Shown here in pieces: positions 27,205 to 36,694 of a stretch of DNA of 64,000 nt. The position numbers and the translations under genes were made by a program. Positions within the stretch are counted from its first letter, which is position 1. Every line of letters begins with the position of its first letter. This stretch comes from Acerihabitans sp015654925 (GTDB lineage Bacteria > Pseudomonadota > Gammaproteobacteria > Enterobacterales > Enterobacteriaceae): NCBI RefSeq assembly GCF_047324175.1, contig NZ_CP178732.1, positions 1,116,001-1,180,000 on the forward strand, given 5' to 3'. The notes under the pieces are model-generated. The model did not search any database and was not told the origin of the DNA. It saw only the letters and a list, made by a program, of their open reading frames with translations.

Positions 27205-28242
27205 TTATTTTGCTAGTACGCCCACCTGGCGCCAGGCATCTTCCACCGCGGCGGCCGCGTCATCGGCAAAACGCTTGCCGGCATGTTTGATGGTCAGGCG
27301 GGCAAAGGCCGCGAAATCGGCATTTTGCTTCAGGCGGTTATCGCACAAAGCGGCATACCAGATATTACCGGCTTTTTCCCAGGCAAATCCGCCCAGGGCC
27401 ACCGCCGCCAGATAAAACGCCCGGTTGGGAATGCCCGAGTTAAGATGCACGCCGCCGTTATCTTCGCGGGTACGCACAAAAGCGTCCATGCTGGCGGGTT
27501 GGGGATCTTTACCCAGGATCGGATCGTCATAGGCGGTGCCGGGCGCCGACATCGATCGCAACCCCTTACCGAGAATGGTGCTCGCCAGTAACCCCTCACC
27601 GATAATCCAGTCGGCCCGATCGGCGGTTTGGCGCAAATGAAATTGTTTTACCAGCGAGCCGAACACATCCGACAGCGATTCGTTCAGCGCGCCCGCCTGC
27701 TCAAAATAGATCAGATTGGCCTCGTTTTCCGTGACGCCGTGGGTCAACTCATGGGCGACGACATCAATGGCGATGGTGAATCGATTGAAAATCTCCCCGT
27801 CGCCGTCGCCAAATACCATTTGTTCGCCGTTCCAGAAGGCATTCTGATAATCGGTGCCGTAATGTACCGTACCGGTCAGCGGCAGGCCTTTGGCATCCAG
27901 CGAATGGCGCTGATAGGCCTGCCAAAAAAAATCATAGGTAATCCCCAGATAATCGTAGGCTTCGTTTGCCGCGATATCCCCCACTGGCTCCTGGCCCTCC
28001 TCGCGCCGAAGGGTGCCGGGCAGGTTCATGGTATTTTGCGCATCATAGACCGCGCGCTTGACCTGGCCGGCCGGCAGGGCCGCCTGGTAATGGGCGGGCA
28101 AGGGATTGCGCCCCATCAGGCTATGGACATGGGTCAAGGTATGCCGGGCATATTGGCGCTGATGCTCGCTGCCTTTTTCAATAATGCGTCGCAGGATATA
28201 GGGCGGGATAACGCTGTGATGGCGAAGATATAGGGTATCCAC
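27205..28242 (-). CDS. Protealysin-like metalloprotease (peptidase M4)
   Basis: A 345-residue thermolysin-family protease without a Sec signal. The zinc site is HELTH (His164, Glu165, His168) with the third ligand Glu188 in GALNESLSDVFG, and a C-terminal GGVHLNSGIPNRAFY segment bears further active-site residues. The first 50 or so residues (HHSVIPPYILRRI) match the short propeptide of protealysins rather than the long thermolysin propeptide. Relatives are cytoplasmic or released and cleave actin and OmpX in Serratia. An emfourin-like inhibitor gene follows after 76 bases. Confidence 0.93.
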   Translation of the reverse strand: MDTLYLRHHSVIPPYILRRIIEKGSEHQRQYARHTLTHVHSLMGRNPLPAHYQAALPAGQVKRAVYDAQNTMNLPGTLRREEGQEPVGDIAANEAYDYLGITYDFFWQAYQRHSLDAKGLPLTGTVHYGTDYQNAFWNGEQMVFGDGDGEIFNRFTIAIDVVAHELTHGVTENEANLIYFEQAGALNESLSDVFGSLVKQFHLRQTADRADWIIGEGLLASTILGKGLRSMSAPGTAYDDPILGKDPQPASMDAFVRTREDNGGVHLNSGIPNRAFYLAAVALGGFAWEKAGNIWYAALCDNRLKQNADFAAFARLTIKHAGKRFADDAAAAVEDAWRQVGVLAK

Positions 28243-28313
28243 ATAAACCTCAGAGCATAAATGATTAGCCTAGCAATTAAGTATAATCCACTCTGAGGGG
28301 GTGACCAGCGGCG

Positions 28314-28766
28314 CTAGCGCTGGTATTTGATAAAATCGGTTTTCCTGGCCACTTTATCGTAGAGCCGCATCGCGGTTTGGTTATCGGCCTGGGTCGACCA
28401 ATAAACGCTGGCCATGCCGAGGCGATCCGCATGGGTATAGACCTGCTCAATCAATAACCGGCCGACGCCTTTACCGCGCGCGGCTTCATCTACATACAAA
28501 TCCTGCAAATAAACCACATCCTCCTGGTACCAGCCGTGTTCATGCACGATGCAATTGGCAAAACCGATAAGCTGGCCGCCGTTGTGCGCGACGTAGGCGA
28601 ACATCGTGGGGTGGGCGGGATCGGCCAGGCGGGAAAAGGTATGTTCATATAGGGCGTCATCGCGAATAGTCGAGTAGAAACTCAAATAGCGGCGCCACAG
28701 CGTTTTCCATTGGTCTTTATCTTGCGGCGCAATAGCGCGGATTACGGTCCCGGTAACAGCTGCCAT
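28314..28766 (-). CDS. GNAT-family N-acetyltransferase
   Basis: A 150-residue GNAT protein. The acetyl-CoA pyrophosphate loop is visible as DEAARGKGVGRLLIE (about 95-110), preceded by the LQDLYVD strand. The start at 28766 is preferred because AGGGGAAG is eight bases upstream. The substrate is not predictable. The gene sits between the protease and lacZ on the minus strand, with its own spacing on both sides, so a single-gene transcript is likely. Confidence 0.85.
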   Translation of the reverse strand: MAAVTGTVIRAIAPQDKDQWKTLWRRYLSFYSTIRDDALYEHTFSRLADPAHPTMFAYVAHNGGQLIGFANCIVHEHGWYQEDVVYLQDLYVDEAARGKGVGRLLIEQVYTHADRLGMASVYWSTQADNQTAMRLYDKVARKTDFIKYQR

Positions 28767-28960
28767 ACTCACTTCCCCTGAGATTCAATACTCTTGCTTT
28801 CAACGATCCGGCCGTTTGCCGCAACGGCATCCCGCAGGTTCCCCATGATCGACGCGATCCCTGACGTTAACGACAAAAGCGCCGGCCTGTCAATCATTAA
28901 CCCATGCAAGTTTGTTATCAGGTAAAGCCGTCGCCCAAGGCGATAATCCCCCCATGCCGT

Positions 28961-31900
28961 TTAGGCGCGTTGCCAGCGCAAGCCGTAGCGATATTCCCGG
29001 GCGTTAAGCAAATACTTCGGCTGCACGCTCGGGCTCCAGGAGTCATCGCCGCCCACCCCCATATGCTGCGCATCCAGATGCAGCCATAAACCGGGCTCCG
29101 GCTCCATTAAGTGCCAATGGGTGGTATGGGTAAGTTGGTCGGTGCCATAGGGGCTGACCGAGAAATGGAAATCCCCGTCAATTTGCCAATCTTCCACGGT
29201 GAGCTGCCGGGTAAAGCAGCGCAGGCCGTTTTCGGTGGGGAAAATATAAGGAGTAAACATCTGGCCCACCGGCAATCGCCAGCGCGAGTACAGCGCCGAG
29301 GCGCAGCGGTCGGGGTAGTTTTCATGGGGCCCCAGCCCCAGCCAGGCCACCTCGTCGGGACGGGCCGCCACCCGGCATCTCGCGCCTACGCGCGGCAGGG
29401 CGGGCAGCAGCGGCGAAACCAGCACCCGGATCTCATTCTCCATTTGCCCGGCGTCATCAATGGTGGTTTGCCAATGGCTTTGGATTAGTAAGCTACCCGC
29501 ATGGTAATAACCGTGCACCGCCCAAAATATGACCCGATCCGCCAGCTGTTCCGCCCGCAGCGACAGGCAGCGATGCTCCAGATCAAATAGGCCGGCGGCG
29601 CGCCAGCGCTCCACCCAGGCGTTGGGATCGATGCGATCCGCTTCGCTGACGCCGATATCATTATCCAGCGGCGCGCGGATAAACTGATCGGTGAGCGGGC
29701 TGAGCAGGCCCGGCGCGTTATCGCGATACCACTGGGTCAGCACGCCCTGCTGTTTATCCACCAGCCAGCGCTGCGCGCCGTGGCACACCACGAATTCATG
29801 CTGATTTTCATTAAGCTTCGGCGCGGCGCCGGCCGGCCGGTCGACGGGCTGCGGCGGCAGCAGGCCGCTGGCCAGCGGCCATTGCTGCCAGGCCACGGTG
29901 TGGCCGGCGGCGGACCATGGGGTAGCGTCTTGCTGCTCGACGCTGACCTGCAAATATAATTGCCCCGCGTAATCCGGCCGGGGCAGGGCGGCGCACAGGA
30001 TTAATTCGGTCTTGTGCTGCGGCTTCAGCCACAGACGGGTTTCGCCGCTGAGCAGGGGGGTGCCGTCGCACTCAAGGGACCAGCGCAGCACTTCGTTATC
30101 GCTGGTGCGAAACAGATATTCGCTGGCGATCTCAATGCGCAGCGGTTCCGTGCCCAGTAGCCGGAATTGGAAATATTGCTGCTGGTGCTTCACCTCCATC
30201 AGGCCGGGATGCGGGGTGCGATCCGGAAATACCACGCCGTTCAGGCAAAACTGGCGATCGTTGGGGCGATCGCCGAAGTCGCCGCCGTAAGCCCAGTGCG
30301 TCCCGCCGTCGCCGTCGCTGAGATCCAGCCCCTGATCCGCCCAATCCCAGATAAACCCGCCCTGCAGGCGGGGATACTGGCGGAACGCCTGCCAATAGTC
30401 GGCAAACCCGCCCAGGCTGTTGCCCATGGCATGGGCGTATTCGCACAGGATCAGGGGGCGCTGTTCGCCGGGCAGGCCGATCCATTTTTTGATCGACCAC
30501 TTCGGTACCGCCGGGAAGGGCTGATCTTCATCAACCCGGGCGTACATCGGGCAGAGAATATCGGTGGCGCGGCTATTGGCGCCGCCCCCTTCATATTGCA
30601 CCGGGCGGCTGGGATCGCGGGTTTTGACCCACTGATAGAGCGCGTCATGGGTAGCGCCGTGGCCGGATTCATTGCCCAGCGACCAGATAATGATGCTGGC
30701 ATGATTGCCGTTGCACTGCACCATGCGCGTCACCCGTTCGCTAAACGCCGGGAACCATGCCGGATCGTCCGCCAGCCGGCCCATGGGTTCCATGCCATGG
30801 GTTTCGATATTGGCCTCGTCCACCACATACAGGCCGTACTGGTCGCACAGGCGATACCACAAAGGGTGGTTGGGATAATGGGAACAGCGCACCGCGTTGA
30901 AGTTATGCTGCTTCATTAGCACAATATCCCGGCGCATCGTCTCGGCATCCATTACCTGTCCATGGGCGGGGTGATGTTCATGACGATTAACGCCGCGGAT
31001 CAGCAGCGGCTTGCCGTTAAGCCGCAACAGGCCGTTTTTCACTTCGATATTGCGAAAGCCGACGTCATAGGCTTCCGCCTCCAGCGTCATGCCGTCGCCG
31101 GAACGCAATACCACTACCGCCCGGTACAGATCCGGCATTTCGGCGCTCCACAGGCGGGGCGCTTGTACCGCTATACTCAGGTTCACCCGGTCGGCATAGG
31201 GGCCGCGCTCGTCTATCACCGCCGAACCGAGCGGGGCTTCCTGCTCTGCCACCCGCTCGCCGCCCAGCCACAGCGACACCGCGACGGTATAACCCTCCGC
31301 GTCCAGGAGAGGGCCGGCGGGCGGCAGGACGATAGCCGCGGCCACCTCCAGCGCGCCATGCCGGTACAGCGCATCGAGCCGGGTGCGGATTTGGATATCC
31401 CCAAAACCCGCCGCCGGTTTATGCAACAGCGAAACCGAGCGGAAAATACCGCTCATGCGCCACATATCCTGATCTTCCAGGTAACTGCCGTCGCACCAGC
31501 GCAGCACCATGGCGCACAGCCGGTTATCGCCGTCGTGCAAAAAGTCCGTCAAATCGAATTCGGCGGGCAGGCGGCTATCTTGTGAATAACCCACCCAGCG
31601 GCCGTTGCACCATAAATAGAAGGCCGAGTTTACGCCGTTGAAAATAATGCGGGTACGGCCCTGGCCAAGCCACTCGCGCGGCACGGTGATAGTGCGGGAG
31701 TAGCAGCCGGTGGGATTTTGCTCCGGCACCCACGGCGGATTGACCGGGATAGGGTACTTCACATTGGTATAGACCGGCAGGTCAAAACCGGCCATCTGCC
31801 AGTTCGACGGCACGTTGATTCCCCGCGCCTCGGGCAGATCGGCGTCCAGCCAGCTTTCCGGCACCGCCTGCGGGCGCGCGAAGTAACTGAACGCCCATTC

Positions 31901-32098
31901 CCCATCCAATGACCGCCGGTTTACGCTGGCCGTTTCCAGACGGGCGGACTGCTCATCGGGCCAGCTATTAAACGGCGGATGCGCCGGCAGCCGGTGCCAA
32001 TGGGTCACGGCGGGGTTTTGCCAATCCTCGCGCGACAGCACGGTGGCCAGCGACGATAAAGCGGCGGGGTCGGGCCGCCCCGCAGGGGAAATAGTCAT
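28961..32098 (-). CDS. lacZ: Beta-galactosidase LacZ
   Basis: A 1045-residue glycoside hydrolase family 2 enzyme aligned with E. coli LacZ over its length. The acid/base Glu lies in WSLGNESGHG, the nucleophile Glu in ILCEYAHAMGNS, and the metal/substrate region in HYPNHPLWYRLCDQYGLYVVDEANIE (quoted in part). It cleaves lactose to glucose and galactose and forms allolactose. The start at 32098 has AAGG upstream and an N terminus like LacZ. No lacY or lacA follows; the next gene downstream is the acetyltransferase. The divergent lacI and two lac-operator-like sites indicate repression. Confidence 0.96.
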   Translation of the reverse strand: MTISPAGRPDPAALSSLATVLSREDWQNPAVTHWHRLPAHPPFNSWPDEQSARLETASVNRRSLDGEWAFSYFARPQAVPESWLDADLPEARGINVPSNWQMAGFDLPVYTNVKYPIPVNPPWVPEQNPTGCYSRTITVPREWLGQGRTRIIFNGVNSAFYLWCNGRWVGYSQDSRLPAEFDLTDFLHDGDNRLCAMVLRWCDGSYLEDQDMWRMSGIFRSVSLLHKPAAGFGDIQIRTRLDALYRHGALEVAAAIVLPPAGPLLDAEGYTVAVSLWLGGERVAEQEAPLGSAVIDERGPYADRVNLSIAVQAPRLWSAEMPDLYRAVVVLRSGDGMTLEAEAYDVGFRNIEVKNGLLRLNGKPLLIRGVNRHEHHPAHGQVMDAETMRRDIVLMKQHNFNAVRCSHYPNHPLWYRLCDQYGLYVVDEANIETHGMEPMGRLADDPAWFPAFSERVTRMVQCNGNHASIIIWSLGNESGHGATHDALYQWVKTRDPSRPVQYEGGGANSRATDILCPMYARVDEDQPFPAVPKWSIKKWIGLPGEQRPLILCEYAHAMGNSLGGFADYWQAFRQYPRLQGGFIWDWADQGLDLSDGDGGTHWAYGGDFGDRPNDRQFCLNGVVFPDRTPHPGLMEVKHQQQYFQFRLLGTEPLRIEIASEYLFRTSDNEVLRWSLECDGTPLLSGETRLWLKPQHKTELILCAALPRPDYAGQLYLQVSVEQQDATPWSAAGHTVAWQQWPLASGLLPPQPVDRPAGAAPKLNENQHEFVVCHGAQRWLVDKQQGVLTQWYRDNAPGLLSPLTDQFIRAPLDNDIGVSEADRIDPNAWVERWRAAGLFDLEHRCLSLRAEQLADRVIFWAVHGYYHAGSLLIQSHWQTTIDDAGQMENEIRVLVSPLLPALPRVGARCRVAARPDEVAWLGLGPHENYPDRCASALYSRWRLPVGQMFTPYIFPTENGLRCFTRQLTVEDWQIDGDFHFSVSPYGTDQLTHTTHWHLMEPEPGLWLHLDAQHMGVGGDDSWSPSVQPKYLLNAREYRYGLRWQRA

Positions 32099-32154
32099 GT
32101 TATACCTTATGCTGCGCAACCTGGACGCGGGATCGGTGTATGGAGATAGCGGGA

Positions 32155-32171
32155 ATGTTATCCGCTCACAT
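32155..32171 (-). promoter_or_regulatory. lacZ operator, near-identical to E. coli lac O1
   Basis: The 15 bases TGTTATCCGCTCACA (32156-32170) are identical to the core of the E. coli lac O1 complement. It lies 57 bases upstream of lacZ, overlapping the likely minus-strand -10 region (TATGTG), with a TTGTGA -35 candidate 16-17 bases further up. Confidence 0.85.
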
Positions 32172-32266
32172 ATTTTTTATTTAACGTCACAAGCCGGCCT
32201 ATAGGCAATGCTCAATCTATCAAATAGCGATCTTTTACAAGATTATTTAGTTACTTAATGGCCGAT

Positions 32267-32284
32267 AAGTGATTATTATCACAA
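32267..32284. promoter_or_regulatory. CRP-like site in the lacI-lacZ intergenic region
   Basis: GTGA-TTATTA-TCAC is a perfect inverted repeat of the CRP core with the right 6-base spacer. It lies between the two operators and could serve catabolite activation of lacZ or lacI, though its distance to the lacZ promoter is larger than in E. coli. Confidence 0.55.
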
Positions 32285-32293
32285 TGCTTGCTA

Positions 32294-32312
32294 TGTGAGC
32301 GTATAACTCACA
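32294..32312 (+). promoter_or_regulatory. Second lac-type operator near lacI
   Basis: TGTGAGCGTATAACTCACA has inverted TGTGAG/CTCACA half-sites. Its left part equals E. coli O1 except one base. It lies about 140 bp from the lacZ-proximal operator, a distance that would allow DNA looping by a tetrameric repressor, and upstream of lacI, so it could autoregulate lacI. Confidence 0.75.
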
Positions 32313-32398
32313 GTAGTACGATCCGGTATGACTTCATGTCCAAAGGACTTAATGATCGCCGGGTACGCTCATATGGACCGGGTACCGGGAGGGATGAA

Positions 32399-33490
32399 GT
32401 GAAACCAAAAAACGCCACGCTGGATGATGTGGCCCGCTATGCCGGCGTTTCTTATCAAACGGTATCCCGGGTACTTAACCGGTCCGCTCACGTAACGGAC
32501 GCTACCCGCCTCAAAGTCGAGGAGGCCATTAGCGCGCTGAATTACGTTCCAAACCGGATGGCGCAGCAGTTGGCTGGGAAACGCGGCTTTACGCTGGGAT
32601 TGGTGACGACGTCCCTGGGCCTGCATGCGCCCTCGCAGATCGCCTCGGCCATTAAGTTTTATGCCCAGGAGCAGGGATTTAATGTGTTGATCGCCATCGT
32701 TGATGAGGACAGGGATGAGGATCGCCACGGGGGATTGCAGTCAGCCCTGAGCGAATTGCAGGCCCAGCGGGTGGACGGGGTGATACTGAATTTGCCCCTG
32801 GATGCGGATCGGGCGGAAAGGGTGGTCAGCGATAACCAGCCGCTGGCCTGCCTGTTTCTGGATGTACCCCCCGACGCGCAGGTGTTCCACGTGATGTTTA
32901 ATCCCGATGACGGCACGCAGGCCAGCGTAGATCACCTGTATCAACAGGGACACCGCGCATTTGGCTTACTGTCCGGACCATTCAGCTCGGTTTCGGCGCG
33001 CCTGCGCCTGCAAAGCTGGCGCAGCGCGTTGCAACGCTACGGCCTGGAGCCGGCGGCGACCCGCCAAGGGGACTGGAGCGCCCAAAGCGGCTATCAGCTT
33101 ACCCTGGATATGACCCGCATCCCCGGCGCCTTCAGCGCCATGCTGGTGGGTAACGATCAGATGGCGCTCGGGGTGCTGAGCGCCTTGCATCAGCAGCAGC
33201 TCGGCGTGCCGTGGCAGATTTCGGTTATCGGATATGATGATACTCGGGACAGCGCGTTTTTTTTACCGGCGCTGACTACGGTCGCCCAAGACTTCAACCG
33301 CCTGGGCCAGGAGGCGGTGACCCGGCTGGTGGCCTATCTCAACGGCGGCACGCGTCCCGCGCCCGAATCGATTATATTGCCGACCCGATTGGTGGTGCGC
33401 GGTTCCACCGCCCGGCCGGGCGCGGCGGATAAAAACTACTTGCAACTGGCCGAACAGCTGCAGCAGATCGCCGCGCAGCTGCGCCGTTAA
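32399..33490 (+). CDS. lacI: Lac repressor-like LacI-family regulator
   Basis: A 363-residue repressor. The helix-turn-helix reads TLDDVARYAGVSYQTVSRVLN, nearly identical to E. coli LacI in the recognition helix, followed by the hinge and periplasmic-binding-protein-like core. A C-terminal Leu-rich heptad (LQLAEQLQQIAAQL) resembles the LacI tetramerisation helix. I chose the GTG at 32399 because GGGAGGG precedes it and the length then matches LacI; the frame is open 37 codons further up. Divergent from lacZ across about 300 bases holding two operators. Confidence 0.9.
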   Translation: MKPKNATLDDVARYAGVSYQTVSRVLNRSAHVTDATRLKVEEAISALNYVPNRMAQQLAGKRGFTLGLVTTSLGLHAPSQIASAIKFYAQEQGFNVLIAIVDEDRDEDRHGGLQSALSELQAQRVDGVILNLPLDADRAERVVSDNQPLACLFLDVPPDAQVFHVMFNPDDGTQASVDHLYQQGHRAFGLLSGPFSSVSARLRLQSWRSALQRYGLEPAATRQGDWSAQSGYQLTLDMTRIPGAFSAMLVGNDQMALGVLSALHQQQLGVPWQISVIGYDDTRDSAFFLPALTTVAQDFNRLGQEAVTRLVAYLNGGTRPAPESIILPTRLVVRGSTARPGAADKNYLQLAEQLQQIAAQLRR

Positions 33491-33512
33491 TTTACCGGAA
33501 GAAGGGAGGGAT

Positions 33513-34346
33513 ATGTCGGCTTCGCTAATCGCCATCGTGTTGTTCGCCGCGTGTCTGCATGCCTGCTGGAACGCGGTGGTCAAAGGCGCCGGCGATAAGC
33601 TGCTGGCCACCATTCTGGTCAGCGGCATGGCCGGGATGCTGGCGGCCTGCGCGTTACCGTTCCTGACGCCCCCCGCGCCGCCGAGCTGGGGGTTTATCGC
33701 GGCGTCGGCGCTGTGCCAGGTCGGTTATTATCTCCTGATCGCCAACACTTACCGCATTGCCGATATGAGCCAGGCTTATCCGCTGATGCGCGGCAGCGCG
33801 CCGGTGTTTGTCGCCCTGGCCAGTCCATGGGTCATAGGCGAAAGTCTTTCCCCGCCGGCCTGGGCCGGTATTTTGCTGATTAGCGGCGGCATAATGGCGA
33901 TGATTCGCGGCCGGGGGCTGAATAACCGAAAAGGAGTGTGGCTGGCGCTGGCCACCGCCGTAGTGATTGCCGCCTATACCCTGATCGACGGTATCGGGGT
34001 GCGCAGATCCGCCGCCCCCGCCGCCTATACCCTGTGGATTTTTCTGCTGACCGCGATGGTCCTGCTCGGCTGGGTGCTGCTGGCCCGCCGTACGGCGTTT
34101 GTTCATTACGCCCGCGGCAATCTTCATTATGGCGTCATTGGCGGCGCCGGCACGCTGGCGTCGTATGGCATCGCCCTATGGGCCATGACCAAAGCGCCGG
34201 TGGCGCTGGTGGCCGGGCTGCGGGAAACGTCGATTTTATTTGCGGTGCTGATCGCGGTGGCCGTATTAAAAGAGCGCGTCCGCCGCGATCAATGGGCGAT
34301 GATTGCGCTGATAACCGCGGGGGCGGTGCTCCTGCGCCTGGCTTGA
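33513..34346 (+). CDS. EamA-type DMT family transporter
   Basis: A 277-residue inner-membrane protein of the drug/metabolite transporter superfamily with about ten hydrophobic helices forming two EamA repeats. It has no LacY-like features, so it is not the missing lactose permease by sequence. It starts 23 bases after lacI with GGGAGGG before the ATG and is probably co-transcribed with lacI. The substrate is unknown. Confidence 0.85.
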   Translation: MSASLIAIVLFAACLHACWNAVVKGAGDKLLATILVSGMAGMLAACALPFLTPPAPPSWGFIAASALCQVGYYLLIANTYRIADMSQAYPLMRGSAPVFVALASPWVIGESLSPPAWAGILLISGGIMAMIRGRGLNNRKGVWLALATAVVIAAYTLIDGIGVRRSAAPAAYTLWIFLLTAMVLLGWVLLARRTAFVHYARGNLHYGVIGGAGTLASYGIALWAMTKAPVALVAGLRETSILFAVLIAVAVLKERVRRDQWAMIALITAGAVLLRLA

Positions 34347-34377
34347 CCGCGCCGCCATCCGGGCCGGCGCACGCGGT

Positions 34378-35997
34378 TCAGATCGCTTTGGGCAAGTTGT
34401 CCCATTGAGCGGCCGCCGCCGCGCTTGCCGGATGCCGCGCTTCCACGTAGGCCAATTGCAAAATGCCGCTGGTATAGGCGCGGATTTTATTGGTCATCTC
34501 AACGCTGCCATCCAGCGATTGTCCATATGAGGGAATCATCTCGCGCAGCTTGGCGCCCCAGGCCTGCGAGGCGGCCTGTTCTGGAAACATGCTCTCAATA
34601 AGCTGCAGCATGATGGGCGCTGCGGTAGAAGCCCCCGGCGACGCGCCCAACAGCGCCGACAGGGTACCGTCCGCCGAGCTGACCATTTCGGTGCCGAATT
34701 GTAAAATACCGCCTTTTTTCGGGTCTTTTTTTATGATCTGCACCCGCTGGCCGGCATCCATCAGTTGCCAATCTTCCAGCTTCGCCTCGGGATAATATTC
34801 TTTAAGCGCGGCCAGCCGCTTTTTATCGGACATCAGCGCCTGGCTGATCAAATACCCTACCAGCCCGACGTTATCCACGCCGACGCGCAGCATCGGCAGC
34901 AGGTTTTGGCGGGTCAGCGAGCCGAACAGGTCAAGCCAGGAACCGCGCTTGAGAAATTTGCTGCTGAATGTGGCGTAAGGCCCGAACAATAAGGTGCGCT
35001 CGCCGTCCAGCATGCGGGTATCGATATGCGGCACCGACATGGGCGGCGCGCCCACCGACGCTTTACCATACACTTTCGCCAGATGGCCGTTCACCACTTC
35101 GGGCCGGTTGGAGACCAGGAACTTGCCGCCCACCGGAAACCCTGCGTAACCGCGGGCTTCTGGAATGCCGGACTTTTGCAGCAGCCTGAGCGAGGCGCCG
35201 CCGGCGCCGATAAACACATATCGCGCCCGCACGGAGGTCTGCTTGCCTTGATTATTCAGGTCGGCGACTTTCACCGTCCAGGTGTTATCGTCGTTGCGGC
35301 TGAGATCCACCACGTCATGCCTGAGGCGCAAATTGACATTATCATGCCGGCCCAGGGCGTCGAGCATTTGGCGCGTCAGTTCGCCGAAGTTGACATCGGT
35401 GCCCATGGCCATATGGGTCGCCGCCACTTTCTGGAAGGGCTTGCGCCCCGCCATAATCATGGGCGCCCACTGTTTGATGCGATGGCTGTCTTCGGAATAC
35501 TCCATGCCATGGAACAAGGTGCTGCTTTGCAGGGCGGCGTAACGTTTGCGCAGGAAATTAACGTTTTCATCCCCCCAGACAAAGCTCATATGGGGCACAT
35601 TATTGATAAAGGTTTTAGGGTCGCCGAGAATATGATTTTTGACCAGGTAAGCCCAGAATTGCCGGGATATTTCATAGGATTCGTTAACCGAGACCGCCTT
35701 GGTGATATCAATGGAACCATCCGCCTGCTCCGGCGTATAGTTTAATTCACAAAAGGCCGCATGACCGGTACCGGCGTTATTCCAGCCGTTGGAACTCTCT
35801 TCGGCGGTTTTATCCAGGCGCTCGTACATATTGATGGTCCAGCCGGGCTCAAGTTCCTTAAGGTAGGTGCCAAGCGTAGCGCTCATGACCCCACCGCCGA
35901 TCAGGACAACATCCACCGGGGCGTTATTCGCAGCCGTTTGCCGTTGGACAGACGCCAACACATTCATGCAAAGGGGTGCGATGAAATGCTCTTTCAT
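34378..35997 (-). CDS. mqo: Malate:quinone oxidoreductase
   Basis: A 539-residue FAD enzyme that oxidises malate to oxaloacetate and passes electrons to quinone at the inner membrane. The N-terminal FAD motif DVVLIGGGVMSATLG, the block ESSNGWNNAGTGHAAFCELNYTP and the C-terminal LLGASPGASTAAPIML are typical. The start is uncertain: 35997 gives a length near E. coli Mqo (548), but the frame is open 14 codons upstream and no strong ribosome binding site marks either. Long AT-rich DNA lies upstream. Confidence 0.95.
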   Translation of the reverse strand: MKEHFIAPLCMNVLASVQRQTAANNAPVDVVLIGGGVMSATLGTYLKELEPGWTINMYERLDKTAEESSNGWNNAGTGHAAFCELNYTPEQADGSIDITKAVSVNESYEISRQFWAYLVKNHILGDPKTFINNVPHMSFVWGDENVNFLRKRYAALQSSTLFHGMEYSEDSHRIKQWAPMIMAGRKPFQKVAATHMAMGTDVNFGELTRQMLDALGRHDNVNLRLRHDVVDLSRNDDNTWTVKVADLNNQGKQTSVRARYVFIGAGGASLRLLQKSGIPEARGYAGFPVGGKFLVSNRPEVVNGHLAKVYGKASVGAPPMSVPHIDTRMLDGERTLLFGPYATFSSKFLKRGSWLDLFGSLTRQNLLPMLRVGVDNVGLVGYLISQALMSDKKRLAALKEYYPEAKLEDWQLMDAGQRVQIIKKDPKKGGILQFGTEMVSSADGTLSALLGASPGASTAAPIMLQLIESMFPEQAASQAWGAKLREMIPSYGQSLDGSVEMTNKIRAYTSGILQLAYVEARHPASAAAAAQWDNLPKAI

Positions 35998-36039
35998 GCG
36001 CAGTGTCTCTATTAAGAAATTAAGTATACGGCAGGGCAA

Positions 36040-36518
36040 TATTATTGAGGTTGCTTTGCGCCCAATACTGTCTGCTAATCTTTCCCGATTCTATTAGCCG
36101 CCAACGGCTAAGTAAACTAAAAAGTGATGTTACCGCCGGGTTAAGATAAATAAAGCTTATAGCTGGTAAGTGCATGAAAAATAGGCTATTGTGACTTTGA
36201 TATAGCTATTTTTTACTTTTCGTTAACAAATTCTTACCATCTTTTTATCATGTCTGGAAAAGCAAATTAAGTGATATATGCGTTATTTCACGCATTAAAC
36301 AACCGGATATTCTCTGATATGGAAATAAATAGCAGCACGTCTTTTCACTATTTTTTTTAAGCCGTTCAGAAGTTGTTTTCATGTTTACTTGATTGGTATT
36401 ATTTTTACTTCTGCATGGTTTTTTTAACCCGCCGGAGTTAATTATCTGTGCCATTTTGTCCATTATGATGCCCGCCGCGGCGCCTGTTTTGGCCATTCTA
36501 TTTCCCGAGGACGATAAC
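36040..36518. other. AT-rich upstream region of mqo
   Basis: This stretch of about 480 bases has no supported gene; frames here lack ribosome binding sites and homology. It should carry the mqo promoter. TATAGCT-type A/T tracts near 36150-36250 are the only notable composition. Confidence 0.45.
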
Positions 36519-36692
36519 ATGATTGAGATCAGGCGGTTCATTCCCCAACACCGTCAGGACGTGGCCGGGGTTATCGCGCCTATTGCGCAACGGGAATTCG
36601 GCGTCGATATTACCGCGGCCGAGCGGCCGGATTTGACCTATATTCCGCCAACGACGGCGGATTGCCGGTTTTTCAGGCCGGTACTGGAATAG
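36519..36692 (+). pseudogene. Truncated GNAT acetyltransferase (N-terminal part)
   Basis: GAGG precedes an ATG that opens 57 codons, MIEIRRFIPQHRQDVAGVIA and onward, with PDLTYIP later. This resembles the first beta-alpha units of GNAT acetyltransferases, but the frame ends before the acetyl-CoA loop, so the product would be inactive. The MFS gene starts two bases after the stop, suggesting that a deletion joined the two. A functional short protein cannot be excluded. Confidence 0.5.
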
Positions 36693-36694
36693 CT

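Noticed and set aside
36248..36541. 97-codon minus-strand frame upstream of the exporter
   Set aside because: Low-complexity AT-rich translation, no ribosome binding site, overlaps the acetyltransferase stub on the other strand.
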